A DNA stretch of 64,000 nucleotides from Planktothrix agardhii NIES-204 (GCA_003609755.1 AP017991.1:1381501-1445500), one strand, 5' to 3'. Numbered from the stretch's first letter, positions 46,536 to 56,012 are shown. The notes: a model not told the origin generated them from the sequence alone. Program-made: numbers and translations.

Positions 46536-46757
46536 ATGAAATTCATTAATCCCAAAACAGACTACGCCTTTAAAAAAATCTTTGGTTCGGATCAAAGTCA
46601 AAATATTTTAATTAGTTTTCTGAATGCTATTGTCTATCAAGGTGAGACTTTTATCACTTCTTTAGAAATTATTAGCACATTGTTCAATTGTATCGCTACA
46701 GTGAGCGATCGCCATAGTTGTAAACCTCTCTGGAAACCACCTTTTATGATACAATAG
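46536..46757 (+). pseudogene. Truncated duplicate of the Rpn gene start
   Basis: From the ATG at 46536 the first 46 codons match those of the full Rpn gene almost base for base (MKFINPKTDYAFKKIFGSDQ to SLEII). Part of the leader (ACTATATTATTT) also matches. Homology ends near 46673. The frame then runs on in unrelated sequence (STLFNCIATVSDRHSC) to a stop at 46757. The nuclease core is absent. Confidence 0.8.
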
Positions 46758-46841
46758 TTAGACTTTGGGTACTACCTAAATCTACTCTGTCAGCAGAATA
46801 TCAGTGACTTCAGCCCTGAGAGTATTAACCTTTGTGAATTT

Positions 46842-47486
46842 TTAGAGATTAACCTGTCGTTTAACTTCCTGTTCAATTTGATTTGGAATATTATCTATTT
46901 CTGTTGAGAGTTTTTCCAGAGATTGTTCGACTTTTTGATGCAGTTCATTCATTTGATGTTGTTGTAAATTTCCCCATTGAGGTAATTGATTAATAAATTG
47001 TTGCAGATCCACAATCACATGGGTTAAACTATTCATCTGGTCTAACTCAGGGCGTTTTTGGAAAGCTTGCACGACAATTTCTAGCTCCGATTGCATCATA
47101 CTTAAAGTCTTTTCCAATAGATTTTGACGTTCTAAAAGATTTTGAATCACCGCCATTAAAGATTGCAATTCCTGAGCTAATTGAGGATTGGGATTAATTG
47201 CTAGTCCCGAAGATATATTTAAAGTGGAGATAGTTCTTTGTAACTGATCCATGAGTTGATCTAAATCCGCCTGATGTTGCTGAGTTAAACTTTTATTTGT
47301 TGCACTATTTTTCCGAATTTGTTGGGCTAATAATTGACGATTCAGCCAATTTAATCCTAGGGCGAAGGCACCCGTAATTGCTGCATAGGTGATTGGTTGT
47401 CCCGTGAGCAAACTAAAGGAACCGATAATTGCTGCAATAATAAAGATTAATTCGACGAGTTCCGGCCATTGCTTTTTATTAAACAT
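46842..47486 (-). CDS. Membrane-anchored coiled-coil protein, unknown function
   Basis: A 214-residue protein. Two short hydrophobic helices lie near the N-terminus (about 10-50; LVELIFIIAAIIGSFSLLTG and AAITGAFALGLNWLNRQLLA). A long Gln/Leu-rich coiled coil follows (about 60-210). There is no enzyme motif. The layout suggests an inner-membrane hairpin anchor with a cytoplasmic rod. I do not recognise the family. Confidence 0.75.
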   Translation of the reverse strand: MFNKKQWPELVELIFIIAAIIGSFSLLTGQPITYAAITGAFALGLNWLNRQLLAQQIRKNSATNKSLTQQHQADLDQLMDQLQRTISTLNISSGLAINPNPQLAQELQSLMAVIQNLLERQNLLEKTLSMMQSELEIVVQAFQKRPELDQMNSLTHVIVDLQQFINQLPQWGNLQQHQMNELHQKVEQSLEKLSTEIDNIPNQIEQEVKRQVNL

Positions 47487-47735
47487 ATTATTTGTATTAA
47501 ATTTAAAGGGATAGGAGCTAAAGGAGTTGATACTAGGAAAGGAATTGAATCATTGTCACCCTACCATCCGATAGACATGGTTTTTATAGGGTTGATATTG
47601 ACTTCCTATCGTTCCCTTCCACTGCTCAAGGATTTGTTCCAATAAAGGAATGCGTTTTTGAATTACCATCACTTTTCTTTACGGTTTGCCAAGGAACTAA
47701 TTATACTATATTAATTAACTTTAGTAAACTTAGTA

Positions 47736-48956
47736 ATGATTAAAATATTGCATCTTTCGGATATTCATTTAGGAAGTGGTTTTTCCCATGGACAAATCAA
47801 TCCTGAAACGGGCTTAAATACTCGCCTAGAGGACTTTACGGCTACCTTGGGACGCTGTATTGATCGAGCGATCGCAGAACCAGTGGATTTGGTCTTATTT
47901 GGCGGAGATGCCTTTCCTGATGCGACTCCCGCCCCCTATGTCAAACAAGCCTTTGCCGCCCAATTTCGGCGGTTAGTGGATGCAGAAATTCCCACGGTTT
48001 TATTAGTAGGAAATCATGATCAACATTCCCAGGGACAAGGGGGAGCCAGTTTAGGGATTTATCGAACATTAGGAGTTCCCGGTTTTGTAGTTGGGGATAG
48101 TTTAGCAACCCATACCATTCAAACCCACAACGGTGCGATTCAAATTATTACTTTACCTTGGTTAACTCGGTCAACTTTATTAACTCGTCCCGAAACAGAA
48201 GGATTATCTTTAGAAGCCGTTAATCAACTCTTAATTGATCGTTTAACCGTCGTTTTAGAGGGAGAAATTCGGCAATTAAACCCGGAATTACCGACAATTT
48301 TATTAGGGCATTTGATGGCGGATAAAGCCAATTTAGGAGCGGAAAGGTTTTTGGCTGTTGGTAAGGGATTTAATATTCCCCTGTCTTTATTAACTCGCTC
48401 TTGTTTTGAGTATGTAGCATTAGGTCATGTCCATAAACATCAAAATCTGAATCGGACTAATGATCCCCCGGTTATTTATCCAGGGAGTATTGAGCGAGTG
48501 GATTTTAGCGAAGAAAAAGAAGACAAAGGATTTATTTTAATTGAAGTCGAAAAAGGTCAAGTTAAATGGCAATTTTGTCCGTTAACTGTGCGATCTTTTT
48601 GTACAATTAAAGTGGATCTTTCTAAATCTGATGATCCTCTCCAAGCCTTAATTAAAGTGATTGAAAAAAATCACATCCAAGATGCAGTTGTTCGGTTAAT
48701 TTATCAACTGCGTTCCGATCAATTAGATTTGATTAATAATACAGAATTATACCAGCTTTTGAGTGCCGCCCATAGCTATACAATTAAACCGGAATTAGTT
48801 AGCCAATTAGCCAGACCTCGTTTACCTGAATTGGATTCTGGTAGCAGTATTGATCCCATGGATGCGCTCAAAACCTATTTAACCAGTCGGGAAGATTTAC
48901 TAGGATTTCAAACCGAAATGATCGAAGCGGCTCAACTGCTATTAGCGGGAGAATAA
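47736..48956 (+). CDS. SbcD-like metallophosphoesterase (DNA repair nuclease)
   Basis: A 406-residue protein. Calcineurin-type metal motifs occur in order: LHLSDIHLGSGF (residue 5), LVLFGGDAFPDATP (about 50), LLVGNHDQHSQG (about 90), LLGHLMADKANLG (about 188) and YVALGHVHKHQNLN (about 228). They match the SbcD/Mre11 exonuclease group, which pairs with SbcC/Rad50. No sbcC is present beside it. The Asp-Ala-Phe after GGD differs from the commoner GDLFD. The C-terminal domain (about 290-406) is variable. Confidence 0.88.
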   Translation: MIKILHLSDIHLGSGFSHGQINPETGLNTRLEDFTATLGRCIDRAIAEPVDLVLFGGDAFPDATPAPYVKQAFAAQFRRLVDAEIPTVLLVGNHDQHSQGQGGASLGIYRTLGVPGFVVGDSLATHTIQTHNGAIQIITLPWLTRSTLLTRPETEGLSLEAVNQLLIDRLTVVLEGEIRQLNPELPTILLGHLMADKANLGAERFLAVGKGFNIPLSLLTRSCFEYVALGHVHKHQNLNRTNDPPVIYPGSIERVDFSEEKEDKGFILIEVEKGQVKWQFCPLTVRSFCTIKVDLSKSDDPLQALIKVIEKNHIQDAVVRLIYQLRSDQLDLINNTELYQLLSAAHSYTIKPELVSQLARPRLPELDSGSSIDPMDALKTYLTSREDLLGFQTEMIEAAQLLLAGE

Positions 48957-48961
48957 TAGAA

Positions 48962-49144
48962 TTAAGATTCAGACGGGGGAGAATCATTTCGGTGTTTTAA
49001 AGTTCGTTCAATTAACTCAATTAAACCTTTACCATTGGAGTCTGAATTTATTTGTTTCTCAGGAGTATGATCTAAGAATTGAATCAACTCAGGGCTAATA
49101 TCCTTAGCTTGTTCCACAATTAAAATAATCAAATCTTGACTCAC
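48962..49144 (-). CDS. Possible small protein, unknown function
   Basis: A 60-residue frame starting at GTG: SQDLIILIVEQAKDISPELI, FLDHTPEKQINSDSNG, LIELIERTLKHRNDSPP. The helical, charged pattern is plausible for a real peptide. There is no ribosome binding site and no recognised family. It is convergent with the SbcD-like gene, six bases from its stop. Confidence 0.4.
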   Translation of the reverse strand: MSQDLIILIVEQAKDISPELIQFLDHTPEKQINSDSNGKGLIELIERTLKHRNDSPPSES

Positions 49145-49310
49145 TACGAATGACTGGACTTTAAGCCTTTGAGTAGGTTTGAGTAGGTTTAGTTGAACGG
49201 TAATTACCCATTCTCCCCCAACAACCGTTAAAATCAGAAGTTGAGTTGCGACCGAAGGTCGGGAATTAACCCTAGTTTCCTTTTGTTGAAGTGTTGATTA
49301 GATTCAAAAT

Positions 49311-49336
49311 TGAAGCGGTAGACCCGCCCCGCTTCA
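49311..49336 (+). other. Hairpin in the leader of the S1C protease gene
   Basis: Arms TGAAGCGG (49311-49318) and CCGCTTCA (49329-49336) enclose a ten-base loop, about 70 bases before the protease start. A smaller CGACC/GGTCG hairpin lies near 49249-49262. The remaining gap from 49145 shows a GAGTAGGTTT direct repeat and no gene. Confidence 0.45.
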
Positions 49337-49404
49337 CCTTGGAGATGCCACCAGAGCCTCTCAATTGATTAAACTTTAGGTGGGATATCTATAGAACCTG
49401 ATTA

Positions 49405-50892
49405 ATGAATTTTTTATCTTTGCGATTAACAACATTGGGACTGTTGACCATTGGAGCCTTAATTCATGTTCCGGTTGCCAATGCAAACCTATCAAAAACC
49501 ATTTATCCTGTCCCCCCATCCTCCCTTCCTGCTAAGGATTTAATCTCTAATTACGGTTTTGATTCTCCTCTGATTTTGGCGGCTGATAAAGAAGAAGAAA
49601 TCAATATTAAAGTCTATGAAAATGCCAGTCCCGCCGTGGTTTCCATTGATACAAAAAAAACTAATGGCAGTGGAACCATTATTAGTCCCGACGGTTTAGT
49701 ATTAACCAACGCCCATGTTGTATCCGGCGGAGGCACCGTCATCGTCACCCTAGCCGATGGCCGCAAGTTAGAAGCAGAGGTCATCGCCTTTGGAGAACCC
49801 GGACTCGATTTAGCCGTGCTGAAAATTCGCAATATTCAAAACTTACCCACTATTCCCATCGCTAGTCCCAATTCGGTGAAAGTCGGTCAACGGGCCTTTG
49901 CTATTGGCAACCCCTTTGGCCAATTCCAAAATACCTTAACCGTAGGAATTGTTAGTCGTTTAGACCAAAACCGTAATTTAATTCAAACCGATGCAGCGAT
50001 TAATCCAGGGAACTCTGGGGGCCCCCTGCTCAACAGTGATGGGGAATTAATTGGGGTGAATACGGCGATTTTTACCAGAGGTCAGGGCGGGGGAAATATT
50101 GGTATTGGTTTTGCCATTTCCGTTGACCGGGTTCCCCCATTTTTGCAAGCGGTGAAAGAGGGACGGGCATCTCGCACCCCGACGGCGGAAACCCCGGCTT
50201 TTGAAAAGGAAAATGCCAAACAAATTCAATTAAATAGCCCTGAAGTTACGGATACTTTGAAACAGGGGGATGAAGTTTTACCCGTTGATAATAGTTTTTA
50301 TCATGTTTATGCTTTTGAGGGGAAAGCGGGTCAACAGGTAACGATTGAAATGAATAGTAATGAGATAGATTCCTATTTAATTTTGTTAACAGAAGATGGA
50401 GAGGAGTTGGCTCAAGATGATGATGGGGGAGGAGAGAAAAATGCCAAAATTACTACCACTTTACCAAAGGATGGAACTTATCTTTTATTAGTTAATTCCT
50501 ATGAGGCAGGAGAGGCGGGAGTCTATCGTTTACGCTTGAAAGCAACGGAATCTTCCTCCAATTCGGAAACAGGTCAACTGATTTTAAATGAAAAAGGAGT
50601 ATTAGAAGATCAGGATTCTGTTTTGTCATCCGATGGTAGTTTATATGATGAATATACCTTTGAAGGAAAACAGGGACAGTCTATTTTAATTCGCTCAGAA
50701 AGTCAAGATTTTGATTCCTATTTGGCATTATTTGATCCCAAGGGCAAATTAATAGCTGAAAATGATGATGCCAGTCAGTCTGATAAAAACGCAGAAATTC
50801 GGGTGACTTTACCCGTCACAGGTCAGTATCGAGTGGTTGTCAATGCTTATGATAAAACAGGTCGAGGTCAGTATTTATTAACTGTCCGTTAG
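49405..50892 (+). CDS. S1C (HtrA/Deg-like) serine protease with two PPC domains
   Basis: A 495-residue exported protein. The signal peptide is about residues 1-27. The trypsin-like domain (about 65-255) has the catalytic His in LVLTNAHVVSGG, Asp in GLDLAVLKIRN and Ser in AINPGNSGGPLLN. No PDZ domain follows. Instead there are two pre-peptidase C-terminal (PPC) domains (about 285-380 and 397-494; GQQVTIEMNSNEIDSYLILL, GQSILIRSESQDFDSYLALF). Deg proteases degrade misfolded or secreted proteins; without PDZ the substrate control must differ. It should act in the periplasm or outside the cell. The PPC-only gene follows 66 bases later. Confidence 0.93.
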   Translation: MNFLSLRLTTLGLLTIGALIHVPVANANLSKTIYPVPPSSLPAKDLISNYGFDSPLILAADKEEEINIKVYENASPAVVSIDTKKTNGSGTIISPDGLVLTNAHVVSGGGTVIVTLADGRKLEAEVIAFGEPGLDLAVLKIRNIQNLPTIPIASPNSVKVGQRAFAIGNPFGQFQNTLTVGIVSRLDQNRNLIQTDAAINPGNSGGPLLNSDGELIGVNTAIFTRGQGGGNIGIGFAISVDRVPPFLQAVKEGRASRTPTAETPAFEKENAKQIQLNSPEVTDTLKQGDEVLPVDNSFYHVYAFEGKAGQQVTIEMNSNEIDSYLILLTEDGEELAQDDDGGGEKNAKITTTLPKDGTYLLLVNSYEAGEAGVYRLRLKATESSSNSETGQLILNEKGVLEDQDSVLSSDGSLYDEYTFEGKQGQSILIRSESQDFDSYLALFDPKGKLIAENDDASQSDKNAEIRVTLPVTGQYRVVVNAYDKTGRGQYLLTVR

Positions 50893-50895
50893 CGA

Positions 50896-50937
50896 CCCCA
50901 TTACCCATTCCCCATTCCCCATTCCCCATTCCCCATT
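50896..50937. repeat. Heptamer tandem array (CCCCATT type)
   Basis: CCCATTA and CCCCATT units fill the space between the protease and the PPC-only gene. It is the reverse complement of the AATGGGT family. Confidence 0.85.
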
Positions 50938-50958
50938 TCCTACCATACCGAGGTTTTT

Positions 50959-51537
50959 ATGCGATCAATGTTAATCTGGACAACAACAATGGGTCTATTC
51001 GCTGTGCTTCAGACCCCATTATTCGATGTTCTCAATGTCTCTAATTCCTATCCCTTAAGGGGTTTAGTCCTTGAAAAAGTCCTAGCCCAAGAAACCCCTA
51101 ATCCTCAACCCTCAGCCAGTCCTGAACTCCCGGTGGAGGAAACACCCTCACCGAGTCCAATACCTTCTCCACTACCTAGTCCACCACCTTCGACCATACC
51201 CACCCCTCCGGCATCTGCACCCCTGTTATTAGAAGAGCAAGGTGAACTCAAAGAAGGAGATCAAGTTTTAGCGTCGGATAAGAGTTTGTATGATGAATAC
51301 ACTTTTGAAGGAAAAGAAGGTCAACAAATCACTATTTCATTAGAAAGTTCTGAATTTGATCCCTATCTTGCCCTGTTTAATTCTGAGAATGAATTACTGC
51401 AAGAACACGATGATATCAGTCAAACCAATGCCAATGCTGAAATTACTATCACTTTACCCAAAACCGGAACCTATCGAGTGATTGTTAATGCTTATGATAG
51501 TAAAGGTAGAGGAAAATATTTACTCAAAATCAAGTAA
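50959..51537 (+). CDS. Secreted PPC-domain protein
   Basis: A 192-residue protein. Signal-like N-terminus (about 1-40), then a Pro/Ser-rich spacer (about 50-90; PSPIPSPLPSPPPSTIPT), then one PPC domain (about 95-192; LKEGDQVLASDKSLYDEYTF, GKEGQQITISLESSEFDPYL, YRVIVNAYDSKGRGKYLLKI). It closely resembles the second PPC domain of the preceding protease, which suggests duplication of that domain. No catalytic domain is present. GAGG lies nine bases before the ATG. Confidence 0.85.
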   Translation: MRSMLIWTTTMGLFAVLQTPLFDVLNVSNSYPLRGLVLEKVLAQETPNPQPSASPELPVEETPSPSPIPSPLPSPPPSTIPTPPASAPLLLEEQGELKEGDQVLASDKSLYDEYTFEGKEGQQITISLESSEFDPYLALFNSENELLQEHDDISQTNANAEITITLPKTGTYRVIVNAYDSKGRGKYLLKIK

Positions 51538-51542
51538 ATAAG

Positions 51543-51568
51543 GGAGACGTGCCCAGGGTGCGTCTCTG
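51543..51568. repeat. Degenerate AGAGACG palindrome
   Basis: GGAGACGTGCCC on the left faces GGGTGCGTCTCT on the right with one or two mismatches. It lies just after the PPC gene and at the end of the convergent small gene. Confidence 0.65.
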
Positions 51569-51916
51569 CTACAAAGCAATACTTTCTAATAGTACCCAAT
51601 AGCGATTATCAATAATTAATTGACTGATTTGTTCAAAAATGTCTCGACAGTGATTCTGGCTTTGTAAAGGTAGGGATTCATTTTTAATAAAAACAGTCAT
51701 TTTAGTTTCGTCTATCATCGCAGTGGCGGTATCAAAAACTATTTCAGCAATCACTAATTGATTCACACTCACTTGACCAATATTTTCCCTGGCAATAATA
51801 GAACTCGGTGTTTGATAGGTGATTTCTAGGTTACAGGATTTCAAAATATCAATCATCATCGGTCGGATATCTTCGAGACCGACATTAACAACAAAAAATC
51901 CGGTGTAGCGGGCCAT
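51569..51916 (-). CDS. Conserved hypothetical protein, unknown function
   Basis: A 115-residue soluble protein: MARYTGFFVVNVGLEDIRPM, IDILKSCNLEITYQTPSSII, QLVIAEIVFDTATAMIDETK, DIFEQISQLIIDNRYWVLLE. The alternating strand/helix pattern suggests a small alpha/beta domain. GGAG lies about eight bases before the ATG. It is divergent from tmk. No family is recognised. Confidence 0.75.
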   Translation of the reverse strand: MARYTGFFVVNVGLEDIRPMMIDILKSCNLEITYQTPSSIIARENIGQVSVNQLVIAEIVFDTATAMIDETKMTVFIKNESLPLQSQNHCRDIFEQISQLIIDNRYWVLLESIAL

Positions 51917-52024
51917 AGGGAACTCCAGATGTGCAATAAATTAATTAGAACTTCAAAGGGAATGATCCATTCCAGACCTTATCATATTTATACAACGTTT
52001 TGAATGCCAAGAGATAATTAACAG

Positions 52025-52669
52025 ATGCAGGGAAAATTAATTGTTTTTGAAGGAGTGGAAGGAGGGGGGAAAACCACTCAAATGCAACGTATCCAAGGCT
52101 GGTTACAAGGTCTGATAGATACCCCGGTGATCATCACACGGGAACCTGGGGGCACGCTATTAGGCCAGGAGTTAAGACGGTTATTATTAGAATATCAGGG
52201 GGATGAACCCATCGAAAATCGGGCAGAATTATTAATGTATGCCGCCGACCGCGCCCAACATATTGAGGGATTTATCAAGCCTTTATTATATCAGGGAAAT
52301 ATTATTTTGTGCGATCGCTATACCGATTCAACGATCGCCTATCAAGGCTATGGTCGAGGTTTAGATCTCAATTTAATTCATCAGTTAAATCAAATTGCCA
52401 CTCAGGGGTTAGAAAGTGATTTAACCATCTGGTTAGAAATTGATGTGGAAATCGGACTCGCCAGAACTCGAAATCGAGGTAAAATGGATCGGATGGAACA
52501 AGCTAATTTGGAATTTCATCAGCGTGTACAACAGGGATTTCAACAATTAGCTCAAGAGCACCCAGAGCGAATTATACCGATTAATGGGATGTTAAATCTT
52601 GATCAAGTCACAGAAACAATTCAATTAATTTTAACTAAAAAATTAACAGCCTGGGGATTCGCAATTTAG
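52025..52669 (+). CDS. tmk: Thymidylate kinase
   Basis: A 214-residue protein, normal length. It phosphorylates dTMP to dTDP. The P-loop FEGVEGGGKTTQMQ is at residue 7. TREPGGTLLGQELRRLLLE (about 38), the DR motif CDRYTDSTIAYQGYGRGLD (about 97) and LEIDVEIGLARTRNRGKMDR (about 138) are all present. holB begins 15 bases later, the usual tmk-holB pairing. Confidence 0.97.
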   Translation: MQGKLIVFEGVEGGGKTTQMQRIQGWLQGLIDTPVIITREPGGTLLGQELRRLLLEYQGDEPIENRAELLMYAADRAQHIEGFIKPLLYQGNIILCDRYTDSTIAYQGYGRGLDLNLIHQLNQIATQGLESDLTIWLEIDVEIGLARTRNRGKMDRMEQANLEFHQRVQQGFQQLAQEHPERIIPINGMLNLDQVTETIQLILTKKLTAWGFAI

Positions 52670-52684
52670 GGTGATCAAAATAAC

Positions 52685-53647
52685 ATGAATACCTTTTTTG
52701 ACCAATTAATCGAACAACAAGCCGCCATTGAGTTATTAACCCAAGTTGTAGCCCAAAATCGCATTGCTCCAGCCTATTTATTTGCCGGGGTTGATGGTAT
52801 TGGTCGGACATTAACTGCTAACTGTTTTATTGAATTTCTATTTTGCCAAAATCCCGATAAACCTGTCAATCAAAAACAGATTCATTCTCGTATTCAGCAG
52901 AAAAATCACCCGGATATTTTATGGGTAGAACCCACCTATTTACATCAGGGAAAACGACTTTCTCCCAAAGAAGCGACAGAAGCTGGAGTCAAACGGAAAG
53001 CCCCCCCTCAAATTCGGATTGAACAAATTCGAGAAATTAGTCAATTTTTGAGTCGTCCTCCCCTAGAAGCATCTCGGTTAATGGTAGTAGTTGAACACGC
53101 GGAATCCATGCCAGAATCCGCCGCCAATGGACTTTTAAAAACCTTAGAAGAACCGGGAAAAGCGACAATTATTTTAATAGCACCCGGCATTGATTCTTTA
53201 TTGCCAACCTTAGTTTCTCGCTGTGCTAAAATCCCCTTTTACCGTTTAACAGATGCAGGCATGATTCAAGTCCTAAAACGCCATAATTTTGATGATATTA
53301 TATCCCATGCTGAAATTTTAGCTATGGCACAAGGAAGCCCCGGACAAGCCATTTACCACTGGCAACAATTACAAACTATTCCTGTAGAATTTTTAAATAA
53401 AGTCAAAAAGCCTCCCTCTAATTTAAGATTGGCTTTAGAGTTAGCAAAGGAAATTAGTCAAACTTTGGACAGTGAAGCGCAACTCTGGTTAGTTGATTAT
53501 TTACAACATTGTGATTGGCAAGATCAACAAAAAACCGGAATTATTGATCAAACCTTCTTAAAACAGTTAGAAAAAACTCGACAATATTTATTAAGTTATG
53601 TGCAACCTCGATTAGTTTGGGAATGTACATTAATGAGTCGATTTTGA
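52685..53647 (+). CDS. holB: DNA polymerase III delta-prime subunit
   Basis: A 320-residue clamp-loader ATPase-like protein. AYLFAGVDGIGRTLTANCFI has a changed P-loop (no GKT), normal for delta-prime. RIEQIREISQFLSRPPLEAS, RLMVVVEHAESMPESAANGL and LLKTLEEPGKATIILIAPG follow. The SRC arginine-finger motif is in LPTLVSRCAKIPFYRL. The zinc-binding Cys cluster of bacterial homologues is not complete. AGGGTGAT is the ribosome binding site. Confidence 0.95.
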   Translation: MNTFFDQLIEQQAAIELLTQVVAQNRIAPAYLFAGVDGIGRTLTANCFIEFLFCQNPDKPVNQKQIHSRIQQKNHPDILWVEPTYLHQGKRLSPKEATEAGVKRKAPPQIRIEQIREISQFLSRPPLEASRLMVVVEHAESMPESAANGLLKTLEEPGKATIILIAPGIDSLLPTLVSRCAKIPFYRLTDAGMIQVLKRHNFDDIISHAEILAMAQGSPGQAIYHWQQLQTIPVEFLNKVKKPPSNLRLALELAKEISQTLDSEAQLWLVDYLQHCDWQDQQKTGIIDQTFLKQLEKTRQYLLSYVQPRLVWECTLMSRF

Positions 53648-53683
53648 AAAGATGATAATAGGCAATAGACAATATAATTCTTT

Positions 53684-55924
53684 ATGAACAAAAAATTTTT
53701 AAATCAACAATTTGGTTTTCTATTCAAACCCAGTGGAAATCTCAAATTAGCCCGGGCTTTGAGATTAACTATTGCCCTATCTGTTGCCTTGGCCGTTGGA
53801 AAATTAACGGGTCATTCTGATATGGGTTTTTATGTGGGTCTGGATAGCTTATTTTTTCTGTTGAGTGATACTGGGGGATTTTATTCGGCTAGGGCTATTT
53901 CTCTATTATTTACAGTTTTGGTTTCCACTTTATTCGTTGCTTTGGCTACCTTGCTTTCACATATTCTATTACTTAAACTCATATTTTCATTTTGTAGTTT
54001 ATTTTTAGTCGGCTATATGAGTTTATATGGACACCCAGGAGTTTTGTCTGGAATAGTAATTGGTTTGTTTACTTTATTTACCCTAAATTTACCCTCTGGA
54101 GGTTGGGAAATTGTCAGTGAAAGAGTGATTATTTGTCTAATAGCTGGAACTTGGACAATAGTATTGTGTTTGGGTATTTGGCCATTAAATCCCTATCTTC
54201 CTTTAAAAGAATCAATTAGTCAGTGTTATCAAGCTATTGCAAAATATATTAATCAAGCTAAAAATATATCTGAATCTCAAGAATTAAAACACGTTATTCA
54301 ACTCAGAGAAACCCTACAGAATGCCCGTCAAGCCTGGACATTAGACCGAAAATTAAGATTAGGAAATACTAGGTTAGGGGAGTCAGCTATTATTTTAATT
54401 CAGGATGCGGATAATTTAATTACATCCATTGTTACGGTGACAGAATTAGTCCAACTTCATCAAGATGACCCTCAATTTGTGACTGTCCGTATTTTAGTCA
54501 ATGATGCTTTAGAAAAAATTGCTTCATTTTGTCTAAATTTAGTTAAACTATTATGGAATAAATCGGTTTCCGTTGATACAGGTTACTTACAATCTATTGT
54601 AACTGCGATCGCCCAACAAAAACAACTCCAACAAAAAACCATAGCCGATCATGCTGAAGATTATCCGGCTTTAGTTGTTATAGAACAGATTATTTCTACC
54701 TTAGAAACCATTATTATTCAATTAGATTCTACCGCATCCACCGTCATTCAAATCAAAAATAATCAATCAATTAATCGTATCCCCAAAGACAAAATTTTAT
54801 CCGCAGAATCAGAATTATTATCAGGAAGTAAAACCCCATCTTGGTTTGATTCTTTACGAGATAATTTTACCTTTGACTCCAGCTTTTTTCGTCACGGACT
54901 CCGGTTAAGTATCATGACCACAATTGGAGTAGCTATTTATAGTATAGCAGAACTTCCCCAGGGAAATTGGTTAACTATTACAATTTTAGTGGTATTACAG
55001 CCTAGTTTTGGCAATACCTTTCAACGATTTTTTCATCGGATGTTAGGAACAATTTTAGGCGCGATAGTTACCCCAATTTTTTGGTTACTAATTCCCAGTC
55101 AATTAATTTTACAAACCATTAATTTAAGTTCAATTGTGATCGGATTTGCTTTAATTCCTTTTCATTATGGTTTAGCTGTATTCTTTATCTCTATATTTGC
55201 TATTGGAGCAGAAATGAGTAGACAGGGGGGAGATTGGCAAGTCGCAATGATTCGTTTTCTCTGGACTTGTGTGGGGTCAGCCTTAGCTTTTGTCGGGGCA
55301 TTTTTATTATTTAGACCAAATGAAAAAGAACAGTTATCGGTTAAATTAGTCAAAGCGATCGCAGCTTCCTTAGATTACTTTAATGCAGTTTTATTGGTTT
55401 ATTTAGGAACCATCCCTTATGATTTAAACCTAATTATTAAACAACGACAAAAAACCCGTTTAGCCTATTTTAATGCTCAAGCAGCCTTACAACAGTTAAG
55501 CAGTGATCCGAATACCTCGGCCACGGATATTGAACCGAAAATAGCACTATTAATTTATTTACATCGATTTAGTCGTTCTGTGAGTGTTTTACTCGCACAA
55601 CTTGAGCATTTTAGTGGCACTGAACCCCATCCCGAATTAGCGAATTTTGTTGAACAAGTTAATCAATTTTTTCTACCTCTAATTAGCTCCATTTTAACCG
55701 GAACTTTACCGCCTGCCTCACCCACTTTTGAACCTTCAATTCAAACCATACAAACCCACTTACAAACCTTACAAGTAACTCGCCTCCAAGAATTTGCTGC
55801 CGATCAAGACTATACCCCTACCCGTCAAATTTTAAAAGATTATACCATTCTAGGAATTGAACTTAATCAAATGCTCAATTCCCTCAACTCTATTGATTCT
55901 ACCGTTGTCCGTTTAAACCAATAA
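53684..55924 (+). CDS. FUSC-family membrane transporter-like protein
   Basis: A 746-residue protein with two bundles of about six membrane helices (about 22-170 and 400-545), each followed by a soluble helical part. This is the fusaric-acid-resistance/YccS layout. Typical segments are LARALRLTIALSVALAVGKL and FRHGLRLSIMTTIGVAIYSI with WLTITILVVLQPSFGNTFQR. The family exports aromatic acids or acts in envelope maintenance; the substrate here is unknown. No membrane-fusion-protein gene is adjacent. It starts 36 bases after holB. Confidence 0.87.
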   Translation: MNKKFLNQQFGFLFKPSGNLKLARALRLTIALSVALAVGKLTGHSDMGFYVGLDSLFFLLSDTGGFYSARAISLLFTVLVSTLFVALATLLSHILLLKLIFSFCSLFLVGYMSLYGHPGVLSGIVIGLFTLFTLNLPSGGWEIVSERVIICLIAGTWTIVLCLGIWPLNPYLPLKESISQCYQAIAKYINQAKNISESQELKHVIQLRETLQNARQAWTLDRKLRLGNTRLGESAIILIQDADNLITSIVTVTELVQLHQDDPQFVTVRILVNDALEKIASFCLNLVKLLWNKSVSVDTGYLQSIVTAIAQQKQLQQKTIADHAEDYPALVVIEQIISTLETIIIQLDSTASTVIQIKNNQSINRIPKDKILSAESELLSGSKTPSWFDSLRDNFTFDSSFFRHGLRLSIMTTIGVAIYSIAELPQGNWLTITILVVLQPSFGNTFQRFFHRMLGTILGAIVTPIFWLLIPSQLILQTINLSSIVIGFALIPFHYGLAVFFISIFAIGAEMSRQGGDWQVAMIRFLWTCVGSALAFVGAFLLFRPNEKEQLSVKLVKAIAASLDYFNAVLLVYLGTIPYDLNLIIKQRQKTRLAYFNAQAALQQLSSDPNTSATDIEPKIALLIYLHRFSRSVSVLLAQLEHFSGTEPHPELANFVEQVNQFFLPLISSILTGTLPPASPTFEPSIQTIQTHLQTLQVTRLQEFAADQDYTPTRQILKDYTILGIELNQMLNSLNSIDSTVVRLNQ

Positions 55925-55950
55925 AAAACCCCTCAAATCAGATCGAGGGG
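55923..55950 (-). terminator. Rho-independent terminator, reverse strand
   Basis: On the reverse strand CCCCTC (complement of 55945-55950) pairs with GAGGGG (complement of 55929-55934) and is followed by six T. It serves the DUF4912 gene, whose stop is at 56013. Two TGTTAACA copies lie between them. Confidence 0.7.
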
Positions 55951-56012
55951 GGATAATTTGGATAACTATATTGTTAACATTGTTAACAGTTTGATCTCAA
56001 ATTGATTTCAAA

